A stretch of 36,473 nt of DNA from Embleya sp040605455 (GTDB lineage Bacteria > Actinomycetota > Actinomycetes > Streptomycetales > Streptomycetaceae): assembly GCF_040605455.1 (NCBI RefSeq), contig NZ_JBEXCV010000092.1, forward strand, positions 1 through 36,473, in the 5' to 3' direction. Both the position numbers and the translations under genes were made by a program. Positions within the stretch are counted from its first letter, which is position 1; every line of letters begins with the position of its first letter. This document shows positions 1 to 7,489 of the stretch, piece after piece. Below the pieces are notes generated by a model that worked only from the letters and a program-made list of their open reading frames with translations, was not told where the DNA came from and searched no databases.

Positions 1-14
1 GCGCGGCGCCCCCG

Positions 15-39
15 CCCCCCCCCCCCCCCGCCGCGGGGG
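15..39. terminator. GC hairpin with C-run at the left edge
   Basis: A run of 15 C (15-29) leads into CCCCCG (25-30), CCG, CGGGGG (34-39), a 6-bp stem with a 3-nt loop directly after the stop codon of the leftward reductase gene (stop at 42-40). It could end that transcript. There is no U-tract, which is normal in GC-rich actinomycetes. The homopolymer lies at the window edge, so sequencing or assembly uncertainty is possible. Confidence 0.35.
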
Positions 40-879
40 TCAGGCGAAGTCGGGGCGGTGGTCCTGGGCCCAGGTTTCGAAGCTGCGGGCCGGGGCGCCG
101 GTCAGGTCCCGGATCGTGGTGGTGATCAGTGGCGGTTCGGGGGGTGTGTCGGCGCCGGCGAGGAGCGCGTCGACGAGAGCCGGTGGGCGGCCGTCGGCGA
201 GCATCTGCGCCCTCGCGGCGGCAACCGGGACCGGCTCGAAGCGCAGCGGGCGGTCGATTGCGGCGCCGATCAACCGGACCTGATCGGCTCGGCTCACGAC
301 CTCCGGACCGGTCAGGACGTAGGTGGCCCCGGCGTGGCCGTCCTCGGTGAGCACGCGGACCGCCGAGGCGGCGACGTCGCGTTCGTGCACGACCGGCTTG
401 GCGGCCAGGTCCGGGCCGTGGACGACGCCCGAGGCCCGGATCTGCCCGGCCCACCCCAGCGCGTTGCTCGCGATGGTGTCCGCCCGGAGGAAGGTCCACA
501 CGGCGGTCGACTTCGTGATCACGCGCTCCATCTCGGCGTGCAGTCCGCTGATCGGGTCGGCCTGACGGTCGACGTCGTCGCGCACACGCGAGGAGGAGAG
601 GTAGACGACGCGGCCGGTCTGCGCGGTCACCGCGTCCAGCACGCCGGGAGCGCCGTCGGTGGTGAGGAAGGGCCAGACCAGGAACACCGCATCGACCCCG
701 GTCAGAGCCGCCGCGAGGGTGTCCGGCTCGGCCAGGTCGCCGCCCACCACCTCGACCTCGGCGGGCAACCCGGCCGCCTCGGGACGACGCGCCAGGGCCC
801 GCACCGCGACTCCTGCGGCCAGTAGTTGGTCGACCACCTGCCGGCCGACGTTTCCGGTTGCCCCGGTTACCAGAATCAT
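40..879 (-). CDS. NmrA-type NAD(P)-binding oxidoreductase
   Basis: About 279 aa, the usual length for atypical SDR/NmrA proteins. The N-terminus carries the Rossmann motif GATGNVG (residues ~6-12) followed by the R-A-L-A-R-R stretch typical of NADP-preferring members. YLSSS (~residue 92) is where the classical SDR catalytic serine would be, but no YxxxK follows, as expected for NmrA-like proteins, which are often quinone or flavin reductases or redox sensors. The ATG at 879 is chosen over the TTG at 885 because GAGGGA lies 6 nt upstream. The gene is monocistronic, ends in a GC hairpin, and its promoter carries a perfect 18-bp palindrome (941-958). The substrate cannot be deduced. Family assignment is confident, function is not. 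Confidence 0.9.
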   Translation of the reverse strand: MILVTGATGNVGRQVVDQLLAAGVAVRALARRPEAAGLPAEVEVVGGDLAEPDTLAAALTGVDAVFLVWPFLTTDGAPGVLDAVTAQTGRVVYLSSSRVRDDVDRQADPISGLHAEMERVITKSTAVWTFLRADTIASNALGWAGQIRASGVVHGPDLAAKPVVHERDVAASAVRVLTEDGHAGATYVLTGPEVVSRADQVRLIGAAIDRPLRFEPVPVAAARAQMLADGRPPALVDALLAGADTPPEPPLITTTIRDLTGAPARSFETWAQDHRPDFA

Positions 880-928
880 GTGCAATCCCTCGTGTTTCGA
901 AGGCGGTGGGTCCCGCCTCGTCAGGATG

Positions 929-959
929 ATCTTGCAACCATGACCTCATATGAGGTCAA
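929..959 (-). promoter_or_regulatory. Promoter and 18-bp perfect palindrome of the NmrA-type gene
   Basis: Reading leftward, TTGACC (959-954) and CAAGAT (934-929) are separated by 19 bp. The perfect palindrome TGACCTCATATGAGGTCA (941-958) covers the -35 box and half the spacer. A transcript would start near 922, about 43 nt before the ATG. A 19-bp spacer with a dyad recalls MerR-family promoters, although this dyad is off-centre. HxlR, MarR or TetR regulators are equally possible. No regulator gene lies next to it on this side. Confidence 0.6.
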
Positions 960-1030
960 GGGTGTTTCGGCCGGGTCCGGGATCGGGCCCGGCCGAAACG
1001 CCGGTGCCGGCCCAGGCGCGGGATCGCGGT

Positions 1031-1525
1031 CTACTCGATGACGTTGGCCAGGAACGCCGACAGGTTGGCCCGGGTGCGCTCGATCTGTTCGGCCGGGGAC
1101 AGGGACTCCTCGAAGCGCCCGCCGGGCGCCGGGGCCTTCAGGCCGCGTACGTACAGCGAGCACGCGAGGTCGGTGCAGATGTACATGCCGAACGAATTGC
1201 CGTCCCGGCCGGCCCGGCCGGTCTTGCGTGCGGTCATCAGCGAGACGCCGCGGCCCGGGTGCGTGGTCAGGCACAGCGAGCACATGCTGCGGTGCAGGTA
1301 GCCTCGCTGCTGAGCGGGAAAGCGCAGGGCGATGCCGACGAGGTCACCCTGGTATTCGGTGACCAGATAGGTGCGATCGGGTGCCCCCGGATCGCCCCAA
1401 CCCAGGAAATCCAGGTCGGCCCACGGCCGTTCGGCCAGGTCACGGGGCATGGGCAGGCGCTGGGCCGCACCCTTGGAACAGTTGACGAACGACGTACGGA
1501 TGTCCTGCTCGGTGAGTGGGTTCAT
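1031..1525 (-). CDS. FBP-domain protein (EF-G-binding treble-clef zinc finger)
   Basis: 164 aa. The centre and C-terminal half carry two cysteine pairs, CSLC (~residues 82-85) and C-x4-C (CTDLAC, ~116-121), spaced as in the C-terminal treble-clef zinc finger of FusB/FBP-type elongation-factor-G-binding proteins. Members of the FusB group release EF-G from ribosomes and can give fusidic-acid tolerance. In actinomycetes the role of this short version is largely untested. There is no Shine-Dalgarno, but TAGTTT ends 7 nt before the ATG, so translation may be leaderless. The gene is divergent from the TetR gene at 1627, with a shared palindromic operator between them, so it is probably the regulator's target. 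The family is fairly sure; a role in antibiotic tolerance is inference. Confidence 0.88.
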   Translation of the reverse strand: MNPLTEQDIRTSFVNCSKGAAQRLPMPRDLAERPWADLDFLGWGDPGAPDRTYLVTEYQGDLVGIALRFPAQQRGYLHRSMCSLCLTTHPGRGVSLMTARKTGRAGRDGNSFGMYICTDLACSLYVRGLKAPAPGGRFEESLSPAEQIERTRANLSAFLANVIE

Positions 1526-1532
1526 GCGGCGG

Positions 1533-1570
1533 AAACTAACAGTGCCTAGGTATCCTAGGCAAATACCTAG
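1533..1570. promoter_or_regulatory. Divergent promoter/operator between FBP gene and TetR gene
   Basis: Two overlapping perfect inverted repeats: TGCCTAGG-TAT-CCTAGGCA (1543-1561), and CTAGGTAT (1546-1553) with ATACCTAG (1563-1570). For the leftward FBP gene, TTGCCT (1562-1557), an 18-bp spacer and TAGTTT (1538-1533) form a promoter with the ATG 7 nt beyond, so the operator lies over the -35 and spacer. The site is flanked by the TetR gene, which is its likely binder and is probably autoregulated. Confidence 0.7.
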
Positions 1571-1626
1571 TGGCTCTAGGAAGCGCGGACCGCGCGCCGG
1601 TCGGTGCCTCGACGAAAGGGTGACGT

Positions 1627-2193
1627 GTGGCTCGGGCGGGACTGACGGCGGAACGGGTGACTCGCGCCGCGGCGGATCTGGCGGACGAGGTGGGGTTCGA
1701 GAACATCACCCTGACCGCACTGGCGCGCGGCTTCGGGGTCAAGGACGCGAGCCTGTACTCGCACGTGAAGAACCTCCAGGAACTGCGGCTCGGGATCGCG
1801 ATGCTGGCCGCCGACGAACTGGCGGACCGCATCGGTGCGGCGGTCGCGGGCCGGGCGGGCCGGGACGCGCTGATCGCCTTCGCCCGGGCGTACCGGGAGT
1901 TCGCGTTGGAGCGTCCCGGCCGCTATGCGGCGAGCCAGGCGCGGATCGACCCGGCGCTGGTGGCCACTTCCGAGGGCTACCGGCGCAATGTCGAGAACAC
2001 GTACGCGATGCTGCGCGCCTACGGCCTGGAGGAACCGGACCTGACCGACGCGGCACGGCTGTTGCGCAGCGCGTTCCACGGCTTCGCGGTGATCGAGGGC
2101 AATGGCGGGTTCGGCCACGTGCGCAGGCCGAGCGAGTCCTTCGACCGGGCCGTGGAGGCACTGCACGTGGCGCTGGTCAACTGGCCCGGCTGA
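1627..2193 (+). CDS. TetR/AcrR-family transcriptional regulator (WHG-type C-terminus)
   Basis: 188 aa. Residues ~5-50 form the TetR helix-turn-helix: ITLTALARGFGVKDASLYSH is the recognition segment followed by the conserved K-N-L. The C-terminal half resembles the WHG/TetR_C_33 ligand domain (R-S-A-F-H-G-F motif near residue 142). The GTG start is preceded by GAAAGGG at good spacing. It is divergent from the FBP gene, and the overlapping CCTAGG palindromes in the gap are the likely operator. It probably represses the FBP gene and itself. The ligand is unknown. Confidence 0.92.
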   Translation: MARAGLTAERVTRAAADLADEVGFENITLTALARGFGVKDASLYSHVKNLQELRLGIAMLAADELADRIGAAVAGRAGRDALIAFARAYREFALERPGRYAASQARIDPALVATSEGYRRNVENTYAMLRAYGLEEPDLTDAARLLRSAFHGFAVIEGNGGFGHVRRPSESFDRAVEALHVALVNWPG

Positions 2194-2257
2194 GCCGGCT
2201 CGGCGAACCGGGCCCGGAGCCGCCCGAAGCGACGTGATCCGCTGCGACCGGACCCGC

Positions 2258-2277
2258 TTCGGCGTGCCTTCGCCGAA
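2258..2277. terminator. Small hairpin between TetR and DUF1697 genes
   Basis: TTCGGCG (2258-2264), TGCCTT, CGCCGAA (2271-2277) is a perfect 7-bp stem with a 6-nt loop, 65 nt after the TetR stop. It may be a weak terminator without a U-tract or an operator for the next gene. The rest of the 172-nt gap shows nothing else recognisable. Confidence 0.3.
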
Positions 2278-2365
2278 TGCGATGGAATCGGTGGCGATCG
2301 GTTCGATCATGGCTGCGCGGGAGCGGGCGTCGCATGGGCGAACCCGGGTGCGAAGGAGGCGCGTG

Positions 2366-2893
2366 GTGACGAGATACGTGGCGCTGTTGCGCGGCGTCAA
2401 CGTGGGTGGGCATCGCCGGGTGCCGATGGCGGATCTGCGTCGTGTCCTGACCGAGCTGGGATACGCCGAGGTCAAGACGCTGTTGCAGAGCGGGAACGCG
2501 GTGTTCGAGGCGGCCGAACAGCCGACCGCCGATCTGGTGGCGGCGATCGAGGCCAAGCTGGTCGGCGAGTTCGGGTTCGCGGTGGACGTGATGGTGCGCA
2601 GTGGCGCGGAGCTGCGCGCGGTGGTCGCGGCGAATCCGCTGGAGGTATCCGACCCGGTCAGGTTCGCGGTGGCGTTCCTGAGCCCCGCCGCCGATCCGGC
2701 GGTGCTCGACGCGGTCGATCCGGACAGCTACGCGCCGGACCTGCTTCGGGTGGGCGAGCACGAGTTGTACATGTATTTCCCGAACGGCCTGGGCAAGGCG
2801 CGGCTGTCGCCGATCCTGACCCGCAAGCTTGGCGACAAGGCCACCGTCCGCAACTGGAACACGGTGACCAAGCTGCTCGCGATGGTGGAGTGA
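2366..2893 (+). CDS. DUF1697 domain protein
   Basis: 175 aa covering the whole DUF1697 family: YVALLRGVNVGG at the N-terminus (the family hallmark), LLQSGNAVF near residue 45, and YFPNGLGKARLS-type residues in the C-terminal third, followed by T-x-R-N-W-N-T-V. The biochemical role of the family is unknown. Two GTG codons in tandem (2363, 2366) could start it. The second is chosen because AAGGAGG (2353-2359) lies 6 nt before it. The gene stands alone, with no operon partner visible. Confidence 0.9.
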   Translation: MTRYVALLRGVNVGGHRRVPMADLRRVLTELGYAEVKTLLQSGNAVFEAAEQPTADLVAAIEAKLVGEFGFAVDVMVRSGAELRAVVAANPLEVSDPVRFAVAFLSPAADPAVLDAVDPDSYAPDLLRVGEHELYMYFPNGLGKARLSPILTRKLGDKATVRNWNTVTKLLAMVE

Positions 2894-3027
2894 GATCGGA
2901 GCGACCGGCGGGCCTCGACTTCGCCTGATCGACTGCTGATCGGCCCGCGGGTGATCGACGCGTTTCGGCTCTGCCGCGTCGTCGGATGGTGGGCCCGATC
3001 ACACGGGTCCGATCGCGCTCGAACCCA

Positions 3028-3057
3028 TTGCACAATTTCCTGTGCACAGATTATTGT
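3028..3057 (+). promoter_or_regulatory. Leaderless-type promoter with inverted repeat, ArsR-like gene
   Basis: TTGCAC (3028-3033), an 18-bp spacer and TATTGT (3052-3057), with the GTG start at 3064, exactly 6 nt after the -10 box. Transcription should begin at or next to the start codon. TGCACA (3029-3034) and TGTGCA (3041-3046) form an inverted repeat over the -35 and spacer, a likely operator for the regulator itself. The segment is distinctly AT-richer than its surroundings. Confidence 0.7.
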
Positions 3058-3063
3058 TTACTG

Positions 3064-3705
3064 GTGACCGTGTCACCGGAACGCCGAGATGTCAGCGAAC
3101 TCGAAGCGCTGAAGGCCTTGGCGCACCCCCGGCGCCAACGAATCCTGCGGGAGCTGGAGGCGAGTGGGCCCGCGACGTCCGCGTCGCTGGCCCGGGCACT
3201 GACATTGAACACCGGCGCGACCAGCTACCACCTCCGGGAACTGGCCCGACACGGGTTCGTCGAGGACTTCGTGGATCCGCATGCGCACGGGCGCGAGCGG
3301 TGGTGGCGTGCTGTGCGACGGGACCTGCGGTTCCCGCCGCGCAGCGAGCAGAGCGAGGAGATCCGGCCGGTCGTCGACGAGCTCAACCGCCTGGCCTTCG
3401 CGGCCGACCTGGAGGAATACCGCAGGGCGCAGACCGCGACCGAGGCCGATGAGGGGATGGACATGCCGTACTCGCGCGGGACCATCCACGTCACGCCGGC
3501 CGAATTGGGCGAGTTCTTCGAGGAGTACATCGCGCTCCTCAACCGGTACAAGCGGGCCGGACCGCTGCCTGCCGAGGCGCGCCCGGTTCGCACGCGCTTC
3601 CTCGCGTTCCCGGCCTCGGCCGGCGGGCGGGACGACGGGGGCGACGACGGGGCACCGGAGAGTGCCGACCCCGGAACGGGCGACCCCGGAACCGACCGGC
3701 CCTGA
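3064..3705 (+). CDS. ArsR-like winged-helix regulator (HTH_20 type)
   Basis: 213 aa. Residues ~12-90 form an ArsR-like winged helix: LKALAHPRRQRILRELE, then an S-A-S-L-A-R-A helix and NTGATSYHLRELARHG as the recognition helix and wing. The remainder is helical with an acidic, Gly/Asp-rich, low-complexity tail, and no clear metal-binding cysteines are present, so it is not a classical ArsR metal sensor. The start is GTG 3064 because no Shine-Dalgarno exists and a TANNNT box sits 6 nt upstream (leaderless). A hairpin follows the stop, then the exporter genes begin 231 nt on. It likely regulates itself and perhaps the exporter. Confidence 0.88.
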   Translation: MTVSPERRDVSELEALKALAHPRRQRILRELEASGPATSASLARALTLNTGATSYHLRELARHGFVEDFVDPHAHGRERWWRAVRRDLRFPPRSEQSEEIRPVVDELNRLAFAADLEEYRRAQTATEADEGMDMPYSRGTIHVTPAELGEFFEEYIALLNRYKRAGPLPAEARPVRTRFLAFPASAGGRDDGGDDGAPESADPGTGDPGTDRP

Positions 3706-3708
3706 ACA

Positions 3709-3734
3709 GTCGGGCCCGGCGATCGGGCCCCGAC
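3709..3734 (+). terminator. Hairpin after ArsR-like gene
   Basis: GTCGGGCCCG (3709-3718), loop GCGAT, CGGGCCCCGAC (3724-3734) is a 10-bp stem with one bulged C, starting 4 nt after the stop codon. It is a good factor-independent terminator candidate apart from the missing U-tract. The rest of the gap to 3936 holds several short CGACCCCGG direct repeats and no gene. Confidence 0.5.
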
Positions 3735-3936
3735 ACGCGCGACCCCGGCAGCCGGAAACCCCGGCATGCGAGACCCCGGTAGCGCCCAGACCCGGGAATC
3801 CGAGACCCGAGCACCTCACCCAAGCCCGAGCACCGAGCCACCGATGCGCCGCGCGCCGGCGCACGTTTCGGCGACTCCGGAATCCGTCCGGCTCGGCACC
3901 GATCCCCATCCGAACAGACAAGGGCGGCACCGCACC

Positions 3937-4686
3937 ATGAGTACGCACGACCAGATACCCGACGCCGTGTCCCTGACCGGCGTCGGACGCATCCACGGCA
4001 AGGGCACCGCCGCGGTCACCGCCCTGCACGACGTCACCGTCGGCATCCGGCGCGGCAGCTTCACCGCGGTCATGGGGCCCTCGGGCTCCGGGAAGAGCAC
4101 GTTCCTCCAGTGCGCCGCCGGCCTGGACCGGCCGACCAGCGGCAGCGTGCGGCTCGGCGACACCGACCTGTCCGGGCTGTCCGAGACCGGCCTGACCGAA
4201 CTGCGGCGCGAGCGGATCGGCTTCGTCTTCCAGGCGTTCAACCTGATGCCCTCGCTGACCGTGCTGGAGAACATCACGCTGCCGCTGCGCCTGGCCGGCC
4301 GCAAGGCGGACGGGGCCTGGCTGGCGGAGATCGTCCAGCGAGTGGGCCTGACCGGGCGCACCGAACACCGGCCGGCCGAACTGTCCGGCGGCCAGCAGCA
4401 GCGGGTCGCGATCGCCCGTGCGCTGGTCACCCGGCCCGAGGTGGTCTTCGCCGACGAACCGACCGGCGCGCTGGACACGGTCACCGCCAAGGAGGTGCTG
4501 GCGCTGCTGCGCGACACCGTGGACGCGATGGGCCAGACCGTGGTGATGGTCACCCACGACCCGGTCGCCGCGTCCTACGCCGACGAAGTGCTCTTCCTCG
4601 CCGACGGACGCATCACCGACAGACTGGCCGGAGCCGGCGCGGACCGGATCGCGGACCGGATGACGCACCTGGGCGCGTGGGCCTGA
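3937..4686 (+). CDS. ABC exporter ATP-binding protein (MacB/LolD family)
   Basis: 249 aa, full length for this family. Walker A GPSGSGKST (~residues 48-56), Q-loop VFQAFNL, signature LSGGQQQRVAIARAL and Walker B VVFADEPTG, with the H-loop at THDP. It is the nucleotide-binding half of an exporter whose permease follows with a 1-nt overlap (TGATG at 4684-4688), so the two are translationally coupled. The ATG at 3937 is the first codon giving the normal N-terminus (upstream frame is low-complexity). Such FtsX-type systems usually move lipids, peptides or antibiotics, or transmit mechanical signals. The substrate is unknown. Confidence 0.95.
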   Translation: MSTHDQIPDAVSLTGVGRIHGKGTAAVTALHDVTVGIRRGSFTAVMGPSGSGKSTFLQCAAGLDRPTSGSVRLGDTDLSGLSETGLTELRRERIGFVFQAFNLMPSLTVLENITLPLRLAGRKADGAWLAEIVQRVGLTGRTEHRPAELSGGQQQRVAIARALVTRPEVVFADEPTGALDTVTAKEVLALLRDTVDAMGQTVVMVTHDPVAASYADEVLFLADGRITDRLAGAGADRIADRMTHLGAWA

Positions 4687-7229
4687 TGTTCTTCCTCGCC
4701 CTGCGTACCCTGCGCGCCCGCAAGGGCGGCTTCGCCGGCGCGTTCGTCGCGCTGGTGTGCGCGGCCGCCCTGGTCACCGCGTGCGGCGCGCTGCTGGAGA
4801 CCGGCCTGCGCGGCGACATCCGGATCGAGCGCTACGCCGGTACCGACACCGTGGTCACCGCCGACCAGAACCTGCACTGGACCAAGCACAAGAAGGGCAA
4901 GACCAAGACCAAGTCGAAGCCGCTGACCGAGCGGGCCTGGCTGGACGCGGCCGCCGTGGACAAACTGCGTGCGGTACCGGGTGTCGAGGCCGTGGTCCCG
5001 GAACTGACCTTCTCGGCCCACGTGCTCACCCCCGGCGGCCGGGCCCTGGACACCGACGGCAACGCGTGGGGGCACGCCTGGGAGTCGGCCCGGCTGACCC
5101 CGTTCACGCTGCGCGCGGGTCGGGCACCGGCGGCCGGCGAGGTCGTGTTGGACGCGGACCTGGCCCGCCGGGCCGGGGTCCGGGTCGGCGGCACGGTCAC
5201 CGTCCAGGCCGGCCGGGCCCCGGGCAGCTACCGTGTGGTGGGCATCGCGGCACCGCCCGGCCGGGACGCCCTGGCCCGGCAGGCCAGTGTGTTCTTCGCC
5301 GACGCGGACGCCCGGCAACTGGCCGGACACCCCGGACAGGTCGCCTCGGTCGGCCTGTTCACCGCACCCGGCGCGAACCCGGGCACGGTGCGCGCGGCGG
5401 CTCGGGAAGCGCTGGCGGGCACCGGCGCGCAGCTGCGTACCGGCACCGATCGCGGGCCGGCCGAGTTCCCGGCCGCGGCCAAGGCCCGAGTGACCCTGGT
5501 CAGCCTGGGCGGCGCGCTCGGCGGCACCTCGTTGCTGGTGGCGATCCTGGTCGTGGTGGGAACCTTCGCGCTGTCCATCCAGCAGCGCCGGCGCGAGATC
5601 GCGCTGTTGCGCGCCATCGGCGCGACGCCTCGGCAGATCCGCCGCATGGTGGGCCGCGAGGCACTGGTGGTGGGTCTGATCGCGGGCGCGCTCGGCGCGT
5701 TCGCCGGGCTGGGGCTGGCTCGTTGGCTGCACGGGCGGTTCGTCGCGTTCGGCGCGATGCCGGACACGCTGGCGCTGAAGCTGAGCCCGATCCCGCTGAT
5801 CGGCGCGGTACTGCTGACCCTGCTCGCGGCCTGGACGGCAGCGCGCGTGTCGGTGCGCCGGGCCGCGCGGGTCCGGCCGACCGAGGCGCTGGCGGATGCG
5901 GCGATCGAACGACCGCGGCTCGGTATCGCGCGCACGATCGGCGGTGTGGTCGCGGCGCTGGGTTACGGCGTACTCCTGTTCGTGTTGAGCACACTGGACA
6001 CCGAACCCAAGTCCACGCCGGTCACCTTCCTCACCGTGATCCTCGCCGCCGTCGCGATCGCGCTGCTCGGTCCGCTGCTCGCTCGCGCGGGCGTCGCCGT
6101 ACTGGGTCTGGTGGTCGGGCGCCTGTCGCCGATCAGCGGGTTCCTGGCGGCGCGCAACGCACGGGCCGCCGCCGAGCGGGTGGCTGCGGTGGTCACCCCG
6201 CTGAGCCTGGCGGTGGCGATGGCGTCCACCATCCTGTTCACCCAGACCACGGCGAGCCACGCCGCGGGGGAGCAGGCGAAGGCGGGCACGTTGGCGTCGT
6301 ACACGCTGGTCGCGGGCCCCGGGGTGCCGGGCAGGGCGGCGGAGGCGGTGCGGGCGGTGCCCGGGGTCGAGGTGGTCACCGAGGTTCTGCACACGCTCGT
6401 ACGGGCAGGCCAGGACAAGTTCCCGGCTCAGGGCGTCACCCCGCAGGGCGTGCAGCGCACGCTCGACCCGAAGACCCGGTCCGGCTCGTTCGCGGCGCTC
6501 GCCGACGGCACGGTCGCGGTGAGCGAACTGGCGGCCAAGACCAAGGGGGTCGGCGTCGGCGACGATCTGCGGATCACCATGGGTGACGGGGTCGAGGTCA
6601 CCCTGAAGGTGATCGCGGTGTACGAACGCGGCCTGGGCTTCGGCGATCTGACGCTGCCTCATGCAGTGGTGGCGGCGCACGTGGACCGGCCGGCGGCGGA
6701 GGCGGTGCTCGTTTCCGGTGCGGCCGGGGCAGCGTTGTCGCGGGAGTCGTTGCAGCGGGCGCTGGGCGAGTTTCCCGGGGTCCGGGTGTTGGATCGGGGC
6801 GAGGTGGAGCAGGCGCGTCGGGATCAGGCCGGCACCCAGGCCCAGGTCAACTATGTCGCGATGGGACTGATCATCGCGTTCACCGGCATTGCGGTGGTGA
6901 ATACGCTGGTGATGGCGACGTCGGCGCGAAGGCGCGAGTTCGCGCTGTTGCAGTTGGTGGGCACCACTCGTCGGCAGGTGATGCGGATGCTTCGCTGGGA
7001 GACCGGGGCCGTGGTGCTGTTGGCCGCCGTGCTGGGGTCGGTGGTCGCGTATGCGACGTTGACCGCGTACAGCGTGGGGATGACCGCGAGTGCGTCTCCG
7101 TATGCGCCGCCGTTGACGTATGCGGCGGTGTTGGTGGCGGCGACGGGGTTGGCGTTCGTGGCTACGGTCGTGCCGGCTCGCGTGGCGTTGCGGGGGAATC
7201 CGGCGGACACGATGGGGTTGCGGGACTGA
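4686..7229 (+). CDS. FtsX-like ABC permease (two FtsX domains)
   Basis: 847 aa. An N-terminal membrane segment (~residues 15-38) is followed by a large extracytoplasmic MacB-type periplasmic-core domain, a first three-helix FtsX domain (~265-385), a middle membrane pair with a second extracytoplasmic domain, and a second FtsX domain at the C-terminus (~695-840). The motif I-A-L-L-R-A-I-G-A-T of the first FtsX domain and F-A-L-L-Q-L-V-G-T-T of the second are the family signatures. Residues ~67-80 hold an unusual Lys-rich stretch (HKKGKTKTKSK) in the outside domain. It pairs with the ATPase just upstream. The start ATG 4686 overlaps the ATPase stop; GTG 4677 is the alternative. Confidence 0.94.
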   Translation: MFFLALRTLRARKGGFAGAFVALVCAAALVTACGALLETGLRGDIRIERYAGTDTVVTADQNLHWTKHKKGKTKTKSKPLTERAWLDAAAVDKLRAVPGVEAVVPELTFSAHVLTPGGRALDTDGNAWGHAWESARLTPFTLRAGRAPAAGEVVLDADLARRAGVRVGGTVTVQAGRAPGSYRVVGIAAPPGRDALARQASVFFADADARQLAGHPGQVASVGLFTAPGANPGTVRAAAREALAGTGAQLRTGTDRGPAEFPAAAKARVTLVSLGGALGGTSLLVAILVVVGTFALSIQQRRREIALLRAIGATPRQIRRMVGREALVVGLIAGALGAFAGLGLARWLHGRFVAFGAMPDTLALKLSPIPLIGAVLLTLLAAWTAARVSVRRAARVRPTEALADAAIERPRLGIARTIGGVVAALGYGVLLFVLSTLDTEPKSTPVTFLTVILAAVAIALLGPLLARAGVAVLGLVVGRLSPISGFLAARNARAAAERVAAVVTPLSLAVAMASTILFTQTTASHAAGEQAKAGTLASYTLVAGPGVPGRAAEAVRAVPGVEVVTEVLHTLVRAGQDKFPAQGVTPQGVQRTLDPKTRSGSFAALADGTVAVSELAAKTKGVGVGDDLRITMGDGVEVTLKVIAVYERGLGFGDLTLPHAVVAAHVDRPAAEAVLVSGAAGAALSRESLQRALGEFPGVRVLDRGEVEQARRDQAGTQAQVNYVAMGLIIAFTGIAVVNTLVMATSARRREFALLQLVGTTRRQVMRMLRWETGAVVLLAAVLGSVVAYATLTAYSVGMTASASPYAPPLTYAAVLVAATGLAFVATVVPARVALRGNPADTMGLRD

Positions 7230-7232
7230 TTT

Positions 7233-7434
7233 GGCCTCAATCGCCGGCCGGGCTGATTGGACCTGGCCTTTGGCCGAGGTCGCCTCAAGCGCCGGCGGGG
7301 CTGGGTCGCCTCAAGCGCCGGCGGGGCTGATTGGACCTGGCCTTTGGCCGAGGTCGCCTCAAGCGCCGGCGGGGCTGATTGGACCTGGCCTTTGGCCGAG
7401 GTCCAATCAAGCGCCGGCGGGGCTGATCGGTTGG
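7233..7434. repeat. 48-bp tandem repeat of Streptomyces-like intergenic elements
   Basis: Four copies of the core GGGCTGAT-T/C-GG occur with the anchor C at 7253, 7327, 7375 and 7423. The last three are exactly 48 bp apart. Between the first two lies an extra 26-bp partial copy. Each unit contains CTCAAGCGCCGGCGGGGCTG; the first unit has the variant CCTCAATCGCCGGCCGGGCTG, which resembles the short element frequently found between Streptomyces genes. Because 48 is a multiple of 3, reading frames stay open through it (7120-7517), but they are not credible genes. The region lies between convergent genes. Confidence 0.8.
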
Positions 7435-7489
7435 GGGAAGGGGCTTGGGCGCCGGTCGGGGGTCCGGCCGGCGCCTTTGGGGTGAGGGG

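Noticed and set aside
7233..7434. CRISPR-like array
   Set aside because: Repeats are directly adjacent without unique spacers and no cas gene is present.
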